A stretch of 26,343 nucleotides of DNA from Methylococcales bacterium (GTDB lineage: Bacteria > Pseudomonadota > Gammaproteobacteria > Methylococcales > Methylomonadaceae). The notes under the pieces were generated by a model. That model was not told the DNA's origin and did not search any database. It saw only the letters and a list, made by a program, of their open reading frames with translations. The stretch is from positions 1-26,343 of the forward strand of contig SHZG01000007.1 in assembly GCA_009692395.1 (NCBI GenBank), in the 5' to 3' direction. This document shows, one piece after another, positions 16,047 to 24,299 of the stretch. Each line of letters begins with the position of its first letter. Position 1 is the first letter of the stretch. Position numbers and translations under genes: made by a program.

Positions 16047-17647
16047 GCGGTTTTTAACACGGGAACGGCATTCAATAATTGTTGGGTGTAAGCGTGTTGC
16101 GGTTGGGTTAAGACCTGCTTTGCTGTGCCTTGCTCGATGATTTTTCCTTGATACATCACCGCAATTTCATGGGCAATTTCAGCTACTACCGCTAAATCGT
16201 GCGTGATAAATAAATAGCTGACGCCTTGTTCCTGTTGCAACGTTTTTAATAGCTGAATAATTTGCGCCTGCACGGAGACATCTAACGCGCTGGTCGGTTC
16301 ATCGCAGACGATGAGTTTAGGATCGACGGCTAAGGCGCGAGCAATACAAATCCGTTGCCGTTGCCCACCTGAAAACTCATGCGGATAACGATACAGCGAG
16401 TCTTCAGGTAAATCGACTTGTTGTAACAGTTTTTTAACACGCGCTATGCGTTCATCGGCTGTTATCTCTGGATGTAAGGCACGAATACCTTCGGCAATAA
16501 TATCACCGACAAGCAAGCGCGGATTCATTGACGAAAACGGGTCTTGAAAGACAATTTGAATATTGGCGCGTTGTTGGCGTAAGGCTTCGCCCGTCAAGGT
16601 ATTTAATTCAATGCCGTTCATCACCACCCTGCCCTGACTGGGTAATAAATTCAATAAACTTTTACCCAAGGTGGTTTTACCACACCCAGATTCACCCACT
16701 AATGCCAGCGTTTTCCTTTGCTCAATACTAAAACTCACGCCATCGACTGCACGGACGTAATCGACCACGCGCTTAAAAATGCCTTTGCGTATTGGATAGT
16801 GACAATAAAAATCACTGACTTGTAATAAGGGCGTAGAAATACGCGTTATCAAATTTTTACCCGCATTGTGTATGGATGGCAACACACCTAATAACTTTTG
16901 AGTATACGGGTGTTTGGGGTTAGCAAATAATTCAGCCGTTAAGCCTGTCTCGACTATCTTGCCTTGCTGCATCACCGCAACCCTATCCGCCATCGTAGAC
17001 ACTAACGCCAAGTCATGACTAATCAGCCATAACGCCATGCCTGTTTGCTGTTGAATGTTGGTTAGCAACGCCAAAATTTGCGCTTGTATGGTGACATCTA
17101 ATGCGGTCGTCGGTTCATCAGCAATGAGTAAATCTGGCTTACCTGCCAAAGCAATAGCAATCATCACGCGTTGCCGCTGACCGCCTGATAATTGGTGCGG
17201 ATAATCTTTCAAACGCTGCTCTGGATTAGGGATTTCCACTTGCTGTAACAGTTCCAGTACGCGTTGCTTTAGCTCAGTTTTAGATAAATTGAAATGAATA
17301 TTAATGACTTCAGCAATTTGACTGCCGATGCTCATGACAGGATTTAGTGATGATAAGGGGTCTTGAAAAATCAAGCCAATACGGCGACCGCGAATTTTAC
17401 ACAGCTCGAATTCTGAATGCGTTAATAGGTTATCACCTTGTAAATCAATACGCTGTGCGGAAATTTTGGCATTATTGGGTAATAATCGTAGCACCGATAA
17501 TGCAGTCATGGATTTACCTGAACCAGATTCCCCCACTAAAGCAAACGTTTCACCTGCCTGAATAGTAAAACTAATGGCATCGACTACTGTCTGTGAATGA
17601 TTAAAAGTAACACTGAGTTGTTCGACAGACAATAAGGGCTTATTCAT
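16043..17647 (-). CDS. yejF: Duplicated-domain ABC transporter ATP-binding protein, YejF/DppDF type
   Basis: The 534-residue protein contains two complete ABC ATPase domains. Domain 1 has Walker A GESGSGKS (39-46), signature LSGGQRQRVMIA and Walker B LLIADEPTTALD. Domain 2 has GESGCGKTT, FSGGQRQRICIA and LIVCDEPTSALD. Each domain is followed by the oligopeptide-type tail (HPYTQKLLG; HAYTQQLL). Fused ATPases of this kind energise peptide or microcin importers such as YejABEF. The permease and binding-protein genes (yejA, yejB, yejE) are not adjacent, so the transporter must be assembled from elsewhere. It overlaps yigZ by 4 bp and is separated from rnhB by 69 bp containing an inverted repeat. 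Confidence 0.9.
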   Translation of the reverse strand: MNKPLLSVEQLSVTFNHSQTVVDAISFTIQAGETFALVGESGSGKSMTALSVLRLLPNNAKISAQRIDLQGDNLLTHSEFELCKIRGRRIGLIFQDPLSSLNPVMSIGSQIAEVINIHFNLSKTELKQRVLELLQQVEIPNPEQRLKDYPHQLSGGQRQRVMIAIALAGKPDLLIADEPTTALDVTIQAQILALLTNIQQQTGMALWLISHDLALVSTMADRVAVMQQGKIVETGLTAELFANPKHPYTQKLLGVLPSIHNAGKNLITRISTPLLQVSDFYCHYPIRKGIFKRVVDYVRAVDGVSFSIEQRKTLALVGESGCGKTTLGKSLLNLLPSQGRVVMNGIELNTLTGEALRQQRANIQIVFQDPFSSMNPRLLVGDIIAEGIRALHPEITADERIARVKKLLQQVDLPEDSLYRYPHEFSGGQRQRICIARALAVDPKLIVCDEPTSALDVSVQAQIIQLLKTLQQEQGVSYLFITHDLAVVAEIAHEIAVMYQGKIIEQGTAKQVLTQPQHAYTQQLLNAVPVLKTA

Positions 17648-17670
17648 TGCTTAAAATGTATGCTTAGACT

Positions 17671-17692
17671 TGAATGTTTTATTTTACATTCA
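17671..17692 (-). terminator. Inverted repeat between rnhB and yejF
   Basis: TGAATGT (17671-17677) and ACATTCA (17686-17692) are perfect 7-bp arms around an AT-rich 8-base loop. The element lies 24 bp downstream of the rnhB stop in the direction of transcription. It may be a weak terminator that separates the envelope cluster from yejF-yigZ, or an operator for yejF. Confidence 0.35.
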
Positions 17693-17716
17693 GTTGGCTG
17701 ATTACGCACTATTGCC

Positions 17717-18310
17717 TTAAGTTTTATGCAAAGCAATCAATGTTTTTACGGGGTTAAAGCTCTTTCGGTGAATATCTAAAAACCCAAATTGTTCAATTTC
17801 TGACAAGTGTTGTTTTGTGCCGTAGCTTTTATGCAAATGAAAAGAAAAATTCGGATATTGTTGGTGATAATCACCCATGAGCTGATCTCGATAGACTTTT
17901 GCGATGATGGAAGCCGCACTGATGGCGGGTATTTTACTGTCACCTTTAACAATGGTTTGCGCAGGAATGGTTAAGTACGGTAGTTGATTGCCATCTATTA
18001 ACACGCTATCAGGTGTTATGTGCAAGCCTTCAATAGCGCGTTGCATAGCAAGTAGGGTGGCTTGAAGAATATTGAGGCTGTCTATTTCGATGATGCTGGC
18101 TTCTGCTATAGCCCAGCTTAAGGCTTGTTCTTGAATAATTTTACTGAGTTGTTCACGCTTGCGTTCAGTGAGTTCTTTAGAATCTGCTAATCCAGTAATC
18201 GGTTTGCTGGGGTCTAAAATAACAGCGGCGGCAACGACAGAACCCGCTAAACAGCCACGTCCGACTTCATCAACACCTGCAATTAGAAAATTCGCGGGCA
18301 TTTCATCCAT
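17717..18310 (-). CDS. rnhB: Ribonuclease HII
   Basis: RNase HII removes single ribonucleotides and RNA primers from DNA. The 197-residue protein shows the family metal-binding motif GVDEVGRG (residues 12-19), the GLADSKELTERKR segment, VLIDGNQLP with the next acidic residue, and SIIAKVYRD, which is required for activity. Length is normal. The ATG at 18310 is used here; a second ATG three codons later (MPANFLIAG) is also possible. It follows lpxA by 14 bp and closes the fabZ-lpxA-rnhB run, the position it holds in many proteobacteria after lpxB. lpxB itself is missing from this spot. Confidence 0.95.
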   Translation of the reverse strand: MDEMPANFLIAGVDEVGRGCLAGSVVAAAVILDPSKPITGLADSKELTERKREQLSKIIQEQALSWAIAEASIIEIDSLNILQATLLAMQRAIEGLHITPDSVLIDGNQLPYLTIPAQTIVKGDSKIPAISAASIIAKVYRDQLMGDYHQQYPNFSFHLHKSYGTKQHLSEIEQFGFLDIHRKSFNPVKTLIALHKT

Positions 18311-18324
18311 GAAGTGTTAAACGG

Positions 18325-19119
18325 CTAGCGCAATATGCCACGACGAACATTACGCAAAAAATTAACCATGTCGGCTAATTCTTGGCTGTCAGCGGCTAGT
18401 TCTACGATTTTTTCTATAGCATCTTCTAAGCGTAAATTCATTTTGTAGATGATTTTATAGGCATTTCTAATTAAGCGAATATCGTCGGCTGATATACCAC
18501 CGCGCTCCATACCCACCGAATTAATACCGTGAGGTCTAGTGGGTTTACCGCCCACCATCACAAAAGGGGGAATATCTTGAGTAATCGCACTACCCATTGC
18601 GGCAAAGCTGTATTGACCTATTTGGGTAAATTGATGTACTAATGTAAAACCACCCAAAATAGCATGACTATTTAAATGTACATGACCTGCCAATGATGCG
18701 CCGTTTGCCATGATGACATGATCACCAATAATGCAGTCGTGAGCAACGTGGGTGTAAGCCATAAACAAATTATCATTGCCTATTTTGGTGATGCTATTAT
18801 CTTGACCTGTGCCTCGGTGCATGGAGGTAAATTCGCGAATGGTGTTTCTATCGCCAATTTCAAGCCTCGTGATTTCAGCCGCATATTTTTTATCTTGCGG
18901 ATCTTCACCGATAGAGGTGAATTGGTAAATGCGATTGTCTTTACCAATAGAAGTAGGTCCTTTGATAACGACATGAGGACCTATCACTGTACCTGAATCT
19001 ATTTTGACATCCTCACCAATAACAGAAAAAGCACCCACCGACACATTTTCGGCGAGTTCAGCACGACCATCAATAATGGCAGATGGATGAATCAAAATTA
19101 ATTTACTACCGCTGCGCAT
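18325..19119 (-). CDS. lpxA: UDP-N-acetylglucosamine acyltransferase LpxA
   Basis: LpxA transfers a 3-hydroxyacyl chain from ACP to UDP-GlcNAc, the first step of lipid A synthesis. The protein is a left-handed beta-helix built of hexapeptide repeats (for example ENVSVGA, GDHVIMANGA, LNSHAILGG). The catalytic His is in VAHDC, residue 127 from this start. The C-terminal helical part includes VGGKPTRPHGIN. The start is ambiguous. The ATG at 19119 overlaps fabZ by 22 bp and gives eight extra residues. A TTG at 19095, two bases after the fabZ stop, would give the family-typical N-terminus (M)IHPSAIID. Neither has a strong ribosome binding site. It is coupled to fabZ upstream and rnhB downstream. 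Confidence 0.95.
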   Translation of the reverse strand: MRSGSKLILIHPSAIIDGRAELAENVSVGAFSVIGEDVKIDSGTVIGPHVVIKGPTSIGKDNRIYQFTSIGEDPQDKKYAAEITRLEIGDRNTIREFTSMHRGTGQDNSITKIGNDNLFMAYTHVAHDCIIGDHVIMANGASLAGHVHLNSHAILGGFTLVHQFTQIGQYSFAAMGSAITQDIPPFVMVGGKPTRPHGINSVGMERGGISADDIRLIRNAYKIIYKMNLRLEDAIEKIVELAADSQELADMVNFLRNVRRGILR

Positions 19120-19541
19120 CGGATTTCTGCACTCGCTACAAAATCACCATCCACTTCGGCACGACATTCAAATGCCCAAATATTACGTCTACTTTTGATA
19201 AATTTTGCTTCCAACATAAGTTGATCTCCTGGCACAACAGGTCTTTTAAATTTGGCTTTATCAATACCCACCAAATAATAGATCATGCCTTCTAGTTCAT
19301 CACCTGCCGTTTCTGAGGCAAGTAAACCAGTGGCTTGCGCCAATGATTCTAAAATAAGAACGCCTGGCATAATGGGTTTTTGCGGAAAATGCCCTTGAAA
19401 AAAAGGTTCGTTATAAGTAACATTTTTTACGCCTAATAGCCTGATTCCAGGTTCACACTCAATGACCTTATCAACCAATAAGAAAGGGTATCGATGAGGC
19501 AAGAAAGCTTGTATTTGTAAAATATCCAACGTAATAGACAT
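19098..19541 (-). CDS. fabZ: 3-hydroxyacyl-ACP dehydratase FabZ
   Basis: FabZ dehydrates 3-hydroxyacyl-ACP in fatty-acid elongation and shares its substrate pool with LpxA, which explains the conserved linkage. The 147-residue protein has the hot-dog fold motifs FLPHRYPFLLVDK near residues 13-25, FFQGHFPQKPIMPG with catalytic His51, and Glu65 in VLILESLAQA. Length is typical. In the usual cluster lpxD lies directly upstream; here the preceding gene is the OmpH-like chaperone, only 54 bp away, and there is no trace of lpxD. The 3' end overlaps the upstream-most possible lpxA start. Confidence 0.95.
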   Translation of the reverse strand: MSITLDILQIQAFLPHRYPFLLVDKVIECEPGIRLLGVKNVTYNEPFFQGHFPQKPIMPGVLILESLAQATGLLASETAGDELEGMIYYLVGIDKAKFKRPVVPGDQLMLEAKFIKSRRNIWAFECRAEVDGDFVASAEIRCAAVVN

Positions 19542-19595
19542 GGCGTAGGGAGAATTTTTATTAAAGGTTGGGGGATATTGCTTGAAGACAATATT

Positions 19596-20096
19596 TTATT
19601 CAGGTATTTTTAACAGTTTTTGTTGAACTTGGGCAGTGACATCAATTTTGTCGTTGGCGTAAATAACACCTTCTGTTAATAACAAATCAAAGTTTTGATC
19701 TTTAGCGATTTCACGGATTGCTTCAATAATATGTTTTTGTAATTTGCCTAATTCTTCATTACGGTTGGCATTAAAGTCTTCGCTAAATTCTTGTTGTGAT
19801 CTTTTGGCATCTCTTTTTTTGTTCATAAGATCCCTTTCTAAATTAGCTTTTTCTGATTCACTCATGACCGCCGCATCTTTGGTCATTTTTTCTTCCATGG
19901 TAGTAATTTCTTTTTGCTGTGCAACCAATTGTTTGTCACGCGGCGAAAATTTTACTTCCAACCGTTTTTTGGCTTTTTCGGCTTGTGGTGCTTTTTCAAG
20001 TACAGCAGGGATGTTAACGAAACCAATTTTTAAATCAGCGTAACTGACACTGCTAGCCAGTAATAATCCTAAAAATAAAGCAATTTTCTTTTTCAT
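19596..20096 (-). CDS. skp: OmpH/Skp family periplasmic chaperone
   Basis: Skp holds unfolded outer-membrane proteins in the periplasm and delivers them to the BAM complex. The protein starts at the ATG at 20096 (MKKKIALFLG), with GGAG about 12 bases upstream; this gives a proper signal peptide with cleavage after SVSYA. The mature part begins DLKIGFVN, typical of the family. It is followed by a long charged coiled coil (about residues 35-115) rich in Lys, Glu and Gln, forming the tentacles, and then the FDLLLTEGVIYAN strand region. It is 166 residues long, close to E. coli Skp (161). An ATG six codons upstream (20114) is less likely. It lies directly downstream of bamA, its functional partner. 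Confidence 0.9.
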   Translation of the reverse strand: MKKKIALFLGLLLASSVSYADLKIGFVNIPAVLEKAPQAEKAKKRLEVKFSPRDKQLVAQQKEITTMEEKMTKDAAVMSESEKANLERDLMNKKRDAKRSQQEFSEDFNANRNEELGKLQKHIIEAIREIAKDQNFDLLLTEGVIYANDKIDVTAQVQQKLLKIPE

Positions 20097-20190
20097 TGTT
20101 AAATCGATCTCCAATTATGGGTAAAAAATAAATAGTTACTAACAAGACATGAAATTATAGGGGATAAGTTCATTAAACTAAAATAACTTC

Positions 20191-22587
20191 TCAGAAATTT
20201 TGACCGAAGTTAAATTGAAACGCTTGTTTTTGATCAGTGGCTTGAGAGTTTAGAGGGTATGCCGCACTCACAGATAATGCGCCAAAGGGTGATAACCACT
20301 CACCTGAAAGCCCTGTAGAATAGCGCATTTCACTGACGGAAAAACCATTACTGACCGTTCCAGCATCAAAGAATGTACCTAATCTAACTGATTTTGTCTC
20401 TGTCATAAAAGGCACTGGAAAGAATAATTCCGCATTACCAATGATTTTAGCAGAGCCACCAATCGGGTTGCCTTGAATAACTGCACCGCCTAATAGATTA
20501 TCTTGAGTATCGGCAGGACCAAGCGTATTGTTTCTAAAGCCGCGTACTGATCCTGTACCCCCAGCAAAATAATTTTCAAAGAACGGCAAGCCCTGAGTAC
20601 CGCTATAACCATCACCATAACCGATTTCACCATTTAGTTTAAAGGTAAAATCTTTGGCAATAGGGAAATAATGTTGATGTCTGTAGCCTAGTTTAAAATA
20701 AGTTAAATCACTACCTGGAATGGTTGCTTGTGCAGATGCACGTTGCTGACCGCCTTCACTAGGGAATATGGCTCGATTTAGGGTATCGTGCGTCCAACTG
20801 ACTGTTTCGCCTAAAGTCAAAAACTTACAGCTGTTGTCAGGAATAGAGACAGTAGCACCGTTTAAAAATACGGGGTGCGAACAGCCTTCCTGCTGGAAAA
20901 AATCACGGATTTGCCTAGAACTATAAACACTGCTGTCATTCCCAAACTCACCGTTGTTGAATTGGTTAATTTTTAAATTGGTGTGTCTTAGGTCGGTATC
21001 AAAACGTATCGAATCAAATTCATTTAACGGAATACCAAAATTAGTACTAGCATTCGCGACATCAGTGGTGTAGTTGGCTAAATTGATTGCACCCGCATTA
21101 CGTTTGGCATAGCCCAAGTTGTAGCCTTGACTGACACCGTCTACCGTAAAATAGGGATTAAAAAATCCGAATTGATAATTAGTGGTATATGTACTGTTAT
21201 TAAAGGCAAGGTTTATACGCTTGCCTGAACCAAACACGTTATCTTGTGACACGTTGGCATTTAAGATAATGCCTTGCACCTGAGAGTAGCCAACCCCTGC
21301 TGATAAATTACCCGATGCTTTTTCTACTACAGTGTAATTAGCATCAATTTTGTCAGCAGTACCTGCAACAGGCGGAGTTTCTACATTCACTGATTCAAAA
21401 TACCCTAAACGTTCCAGACGGACTTTTGATCGTTCAATTTTTGCACTGGAAGCCCAGCTCGATTCCATTTGGCGCATTTCACGGCGCAATACTTCATCGC
21501 GCGTAGTCGAATTGCCGCGTATATTGATACGATTTACATAAACACGTTTACCTGGATCGACCGCAAACGTCATATCAACGGTGTTAGTCGCCTCGATAAT
21601 TTCTGGCACCATATTGACGTTAGCAAACGCATAGCCTTCGTCACCTAAACGGTCTTGAATGGCTTTAGAGGTTTCGGTGGCATTTTTGCGAGAAAAAATT
21701 TCCCCTGGCCCTACGCTGACTAACTTAGTAAGTTCCTCAGGCTTAACAACCAAATTACCCGCTAATTTAACTTTATTCAGCGTGTAAACGTCACCTTCTT
21801 TGACATTGATGGTGACATAAATATCTTTTTTGTCAGGTGTAATAGCCACTTGTGTGGATTCAATCGCAAAGTTGATATAACCACGATCCAAATAATAAGA
21901 CAGTAAACTTTCTAAATCGGCACCCAATTTTTGCTTAGAATACTGATCATTTTTAGTATAAAACGACAATAAATTAGACGTGCTTAACTCAAATTTACTG
22001 AGCAAGGTTGTATCATCAAACGCATTGTTACCGACAATGTTTATTTGCTTTATTTTGGTGACGCGCCCTTCAGAAATAGTGATGTTGATACCGACACGAT
22101 TACGCGTCAGGGTGGTTACATCGGTTTTAATCTGTAGCCCGTATTTACCATGACTGAGATATTGGCGACTTAATTCTTGCTCCACTTTATCTAATACTTG
22201 CTTATCAAATACTTTGCCTTCGGCTAAACCAATTTTATCCAAGGCTTTGGTTAAATCGTCTTTACTGAGGTCTTTATTACCTTCAAAAGCAATTTTTGCA
22301 ATAGTAGGACGCTCGACCACTTTAACAATCAGCGTTGAGCCTTCTCTTGATAGCGACACATCTTTAAAAAACCCTGTTTTAAATAAGGCTCTTATCGCGG
22401 CAGCAGAGTGATCTAAAGAAAACCACTGACCGACATTCACAGGGAAATCGTTATAAACTGTACCCGCAGAAATCCGTTGCAGACCTTTGACCTGAATGTC
22501 TCTAACAATGAATTCATCCCCCGCTTCAACAGCTTGTGATGCAAGCAAGGATAATAATAACAAGCGAGAAAAAGTATTTGGTTGCAT
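20191..22587 (-). CDS. bamA: Outer membrane protein assembly factor BamA
   Basis: BamA is the Omp85-family core of the machine that folds beta-barrel proteins into the outer membrane. From the ATG at 22587 (MQPNTFSRLLLL) the protein is 798 residues, with a signal peptide ending near QAVEAG. An in-frame ATG at 22611 would add eight residues before the signal peptide and is less likely. Five POTRA domains cover about residues 25-425, opening with FIVRDIQVKGLQRIS. The C-terminal 16-strand barrel carries the conserved loop-6 motif GTGSVRGF and ends in Phe (FNFGQNF), the usual outer-membrane signal. rseP, which often precedes bamA, is not present. The gene upstream is epmA, about 80 bp away. Confidence 0.96.
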   Translation of the reverse strand: MQPNTFSRLLLLSLLASQAVEAGDEFIVRDIQVKGLQRISAGTVYNDFPVNVGQWFSLDHSAAAIRALFKTGFFKDVSLSREGSTLIVKVVERPTIAKIAFEGNKDLSKDDLTKALDKIGLAEGKVFDKQVLDKVEQELSRQYLSHGKYGLQIKTDVTTLTRNRVGINITISEGRVTKIKQINIVGNNAFDDTTLLSKFELSTSNLLSFYTKNDQYSKQKLGADLESLLSYYLDRGYINFAIESTQVAITPDKKDIYVTINVKEGDVYTLNKVKLAGNLVVKPEELTKLVSVGPGEIFSRKNATETSKAIQDRLGDEGYAFANVNMVPEIIEATNTVDMTFAVDPGKRVYVNRINIRGNSTTRDEVLRREMRQMESSWASSAKIERSKVRLERLGYFESVNVETPPVAGTADKIDANYTVVEKASGNLSAGVGYSQVQGIILNANVSQDNVFGSGKRINLAFNNSTYTTNYQFGFFNPYFTVDGVSQGYNLGYAKRNAGAINLANYTTDVANASTNFGIPLNEFDSIRFDTDLRHTNLKINQFNNGEFGNDSSVYSSRQIRDFFQQEGCSHPVFLNGATVSIPDNSCKFLTLGETVSWTHDTLNRAIFPSEGGQQRASAQATIPGSDLTYFKLGYRHQHYFPIAKDFTFKLNGEIGYGDGYSGTQGLPFFENYFAGGTGSVRGFRNNTLGPADTQDNLLGGAVIQGNPIGGSAKIIGNAELFFPVPFMTETKSVRLGTFFDAGTVSNGFSVSEMRYSTGLSGEWLSPFGALSVSAAYPLNSQATDQKQAFQFNFGQNF

Positions 22588-22667
22588 GTAAGTATCTAAA
22601 AAATACGGCATCTATGAGCGAATAGTAAAAACTGTTGCGATTATATCACAGTAAATATTTAAACTGC

Positions 22668-23648
22668 TTAAGCCCTGTGTATTGAAAAACTCAGAATTTC
22701 GTCTATAGAGGCACTTTTTGACAACAGCATCAGTAATCTATCCAAGCCTATAGCAATGCCTGAACACTCAGGCAAGCCAGCATTTAAAGCGGCTATCAAT
22801 CGCTCATCTTTCACCACATCCGCTAAATTAGCGTGTTGTCGAACTGCTATTTCATTCTCAAAGCGTTGATTTTGTTCAACCGCATCGGTCAACTCATAAA
22901 AACCATTACCCAATTCCACGCCATTAATAAACAACTCCACACGATCCGTCACCAATGGATTATCGGCATTAATCCGCGCCAATGAAGACTGACAAGCGGG
23001 ATAGCCATAAATCATACACAAGGCATTATCGCCCAAATACGGCTGAACTTTATGGCTAAATAACACATCCAGCCACAACGCGTGATTGTGTTCACATAAC
23101 GCCACCGCCTCAGGCAATTCATTAGACAGCGCGTAAGCACAATAATCATCATAACAAAACACCAGCGCGTCTAAGCCCGTGTATTGCTGAAAAATCGCCT
23201 GATAACTACACCGCTCCACACCCGATAATGGCTGATATTCAGCAAACAGCGACACAATCAATTCAGCCACTTCATCCATCAACTCTGACAAAGTAAAACC
23301 CACTCGATACCATTCCAACAGCGTAAATTCAGGATTATGAAACCGACCTGATTCACCATTTCTAAACGCCTTAGCAATTTGATAAATAGAACCACAACCT
23401 GCGACAAGCAAGCGTTTCATGGCAAATTCAGGAGAGGTTTGCAGAAATAAGCGATGCTGACAATGCGGCAAATCATAATCAGTCGCAAAAAATGCCAAAG
23501 ACGGATCAGTGCCTATCGTGTGACTCAACAGCGGCGTTTCCACTTCCAACACTGCTTTTTCTAAAAAGAAAGTGCGAATTTTTGCCAGCAGCCGCGCTCT
23601 TAAATGCAGTGCGTCAATAGAGCAACTCGGCTGCCACGCAGACTGCAT
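22668..23648 (-). CDS. epmA: EF-P lysine lysyltransferase EpmA (PoxA/GenX)
   Basis: EpmA is a truncated class II lysyl-tRNA synthetase paralogue. It attaches (R)-beta-lysine to Lys34 of EF-P instead of charging a tRNA. The 326-residue protein has only the catalytic domain, with no anticodon-binding domain, as expected. Class II motifs are visible: VETPLLSHTIGTDPSL (motif 1 region), FLQTSPEFAMKRLLVAG with FRNGESGRFHNPEFTLLEWYR (motif 2), and GIAIGLDRLLMLL (motif 3). It begins inside the efp stop codon (TAATG, 1-base overlap), so efp and epmA are translated from one mRNA. epmB lies just across the divergent promoter region. Confidence 0.95.
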   Translation of the reverse strand: MQSAWQPSCSIDALHLRARLLAKIRTFFLEKAVLEVETPLLSHTIGTDPSLAFFATDYDLPHCQHRLFLQTSPEFAMKRLLVAGCGSIYQIAKAFRNGESGRFHNPEFTLLEWYRVGFTLSELMDEVAELIVSLFAEYQPLSGVERCSYQAIFQQYTGLDALVFCYDDYCAYALSNELPEAVALCEHNHALWLDVLFSHKVQPYLGDNALCMIYGYPACQSSLARINADNPLVTDRVELFINGVELGNGFYELTDAVEQNQRFENEIAVRQHANLADVVKDERLIAALNAGLPECSGIAIGLDRLLMLLSKSASIDEILSFSIHRA

Positions 23649-24217
23649 TATTCTTTAACGCGCGAAATATATTCGCCAGTGCGGGTATCGACTTTAATCA
23701 TTTCTTCGGTTTTTACAAACAACGGTACACGCACTACCGCGCCAGTTTCCAATTTAGCTGGTTTACCACCGCCGCCAGACGTATCACCGCGTACACCCGG
23801 ATCCGTTTCCACAATTTTCAATTCCACAAAATTGGCAGGCGTTACACCAATCGGCGCATCATTCCATAACATAACTGTACAAGCATCTTGATCTTTCAAC
23901 CATTTACCCGCATCACCGACGATGTTTTCATCACATTGATACTGCTCAAAGCTCTCATTGTTCATGAAATGTCTGAACTCGCCATCGTTATACAGATACT
24001 GCATCTCCATCTCGACTATATCCGCGCCTTCCAACGACTCGCCTGATTTAAACGTTCTTTCAATCACCCGACCTGTTTTCAAGTTTCTAATTTTAACGCG
24101 GTTAAACGCCTGACCTTTACCCGGTTTAACAAATTCATTCTCAATAATTGCACATGGGTCACTATCTAACATGACTTTTAACCCTGCTTTAAACTCACTC
24201 GTACTATAACTAGCCAT
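23648..24217 (-). CDS. efp: Elongation factor P
   Basis: EF-P binds ribosomes stalled on consecutive prolines and promotes peptide-bond formation. The 189-residue protein has the normal three-domain length. The modified residue is Lys34 in FVKPGKGQAF, which fits the beta-lysylation type handled by EpmA/EpmB rather than the rhamnosylated type, which carries Arg. Domain 2/3 landmarks include GVTPANFVELKIVETDPGVRGDT and the C-terminal DTRTGEYISR. A good ribosome binding site (GAGGA) precedes the ATG at 24217. epmA follows with a 1-base overlap, and epmB diverges from the same 82-bp intergenic region. Confidence 0.97.
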   Translation of the reverse strand: MASYSTSEFKAGLKVMLDSDPCAIIENEFVKPGKGQAFNRVKIRNLKTGRVIERTFKSGESLEGADIVEMEMQYLYNDGEFRHFMNNESFEQYQCDENIVGDAGKWLKDQDACTVMLWNDAPIGVTPANFVELKIVETDPGVRGDTSGGGGKPAKLETGAVVRVPLFVKTEEMIKVDTRTGEYISRVKE

Positions 24218-24299
24218 TTTATCCTCAAGATGATCAACAATGTAAACGAACCATTATAATAGAGGCAACTACCGAATAGAAACCTAAAAACCTCGACAC
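24218..24299. promoter_or_regulatory. Divergent promoter region between efp and epmB
   Basis: This 82-bp spacer must hold the start signals for efp-epmA (minus) and possibly epmB (plus). A near-palindromic ATTATAAT core at 24253-24260 provides a TATAAT on each strand. No good -35 match is evident for either direction. The efp ribosome binding site (TCTTGAGGAT read on the minus strand) lies at its left edge. Confidence 0.45.
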
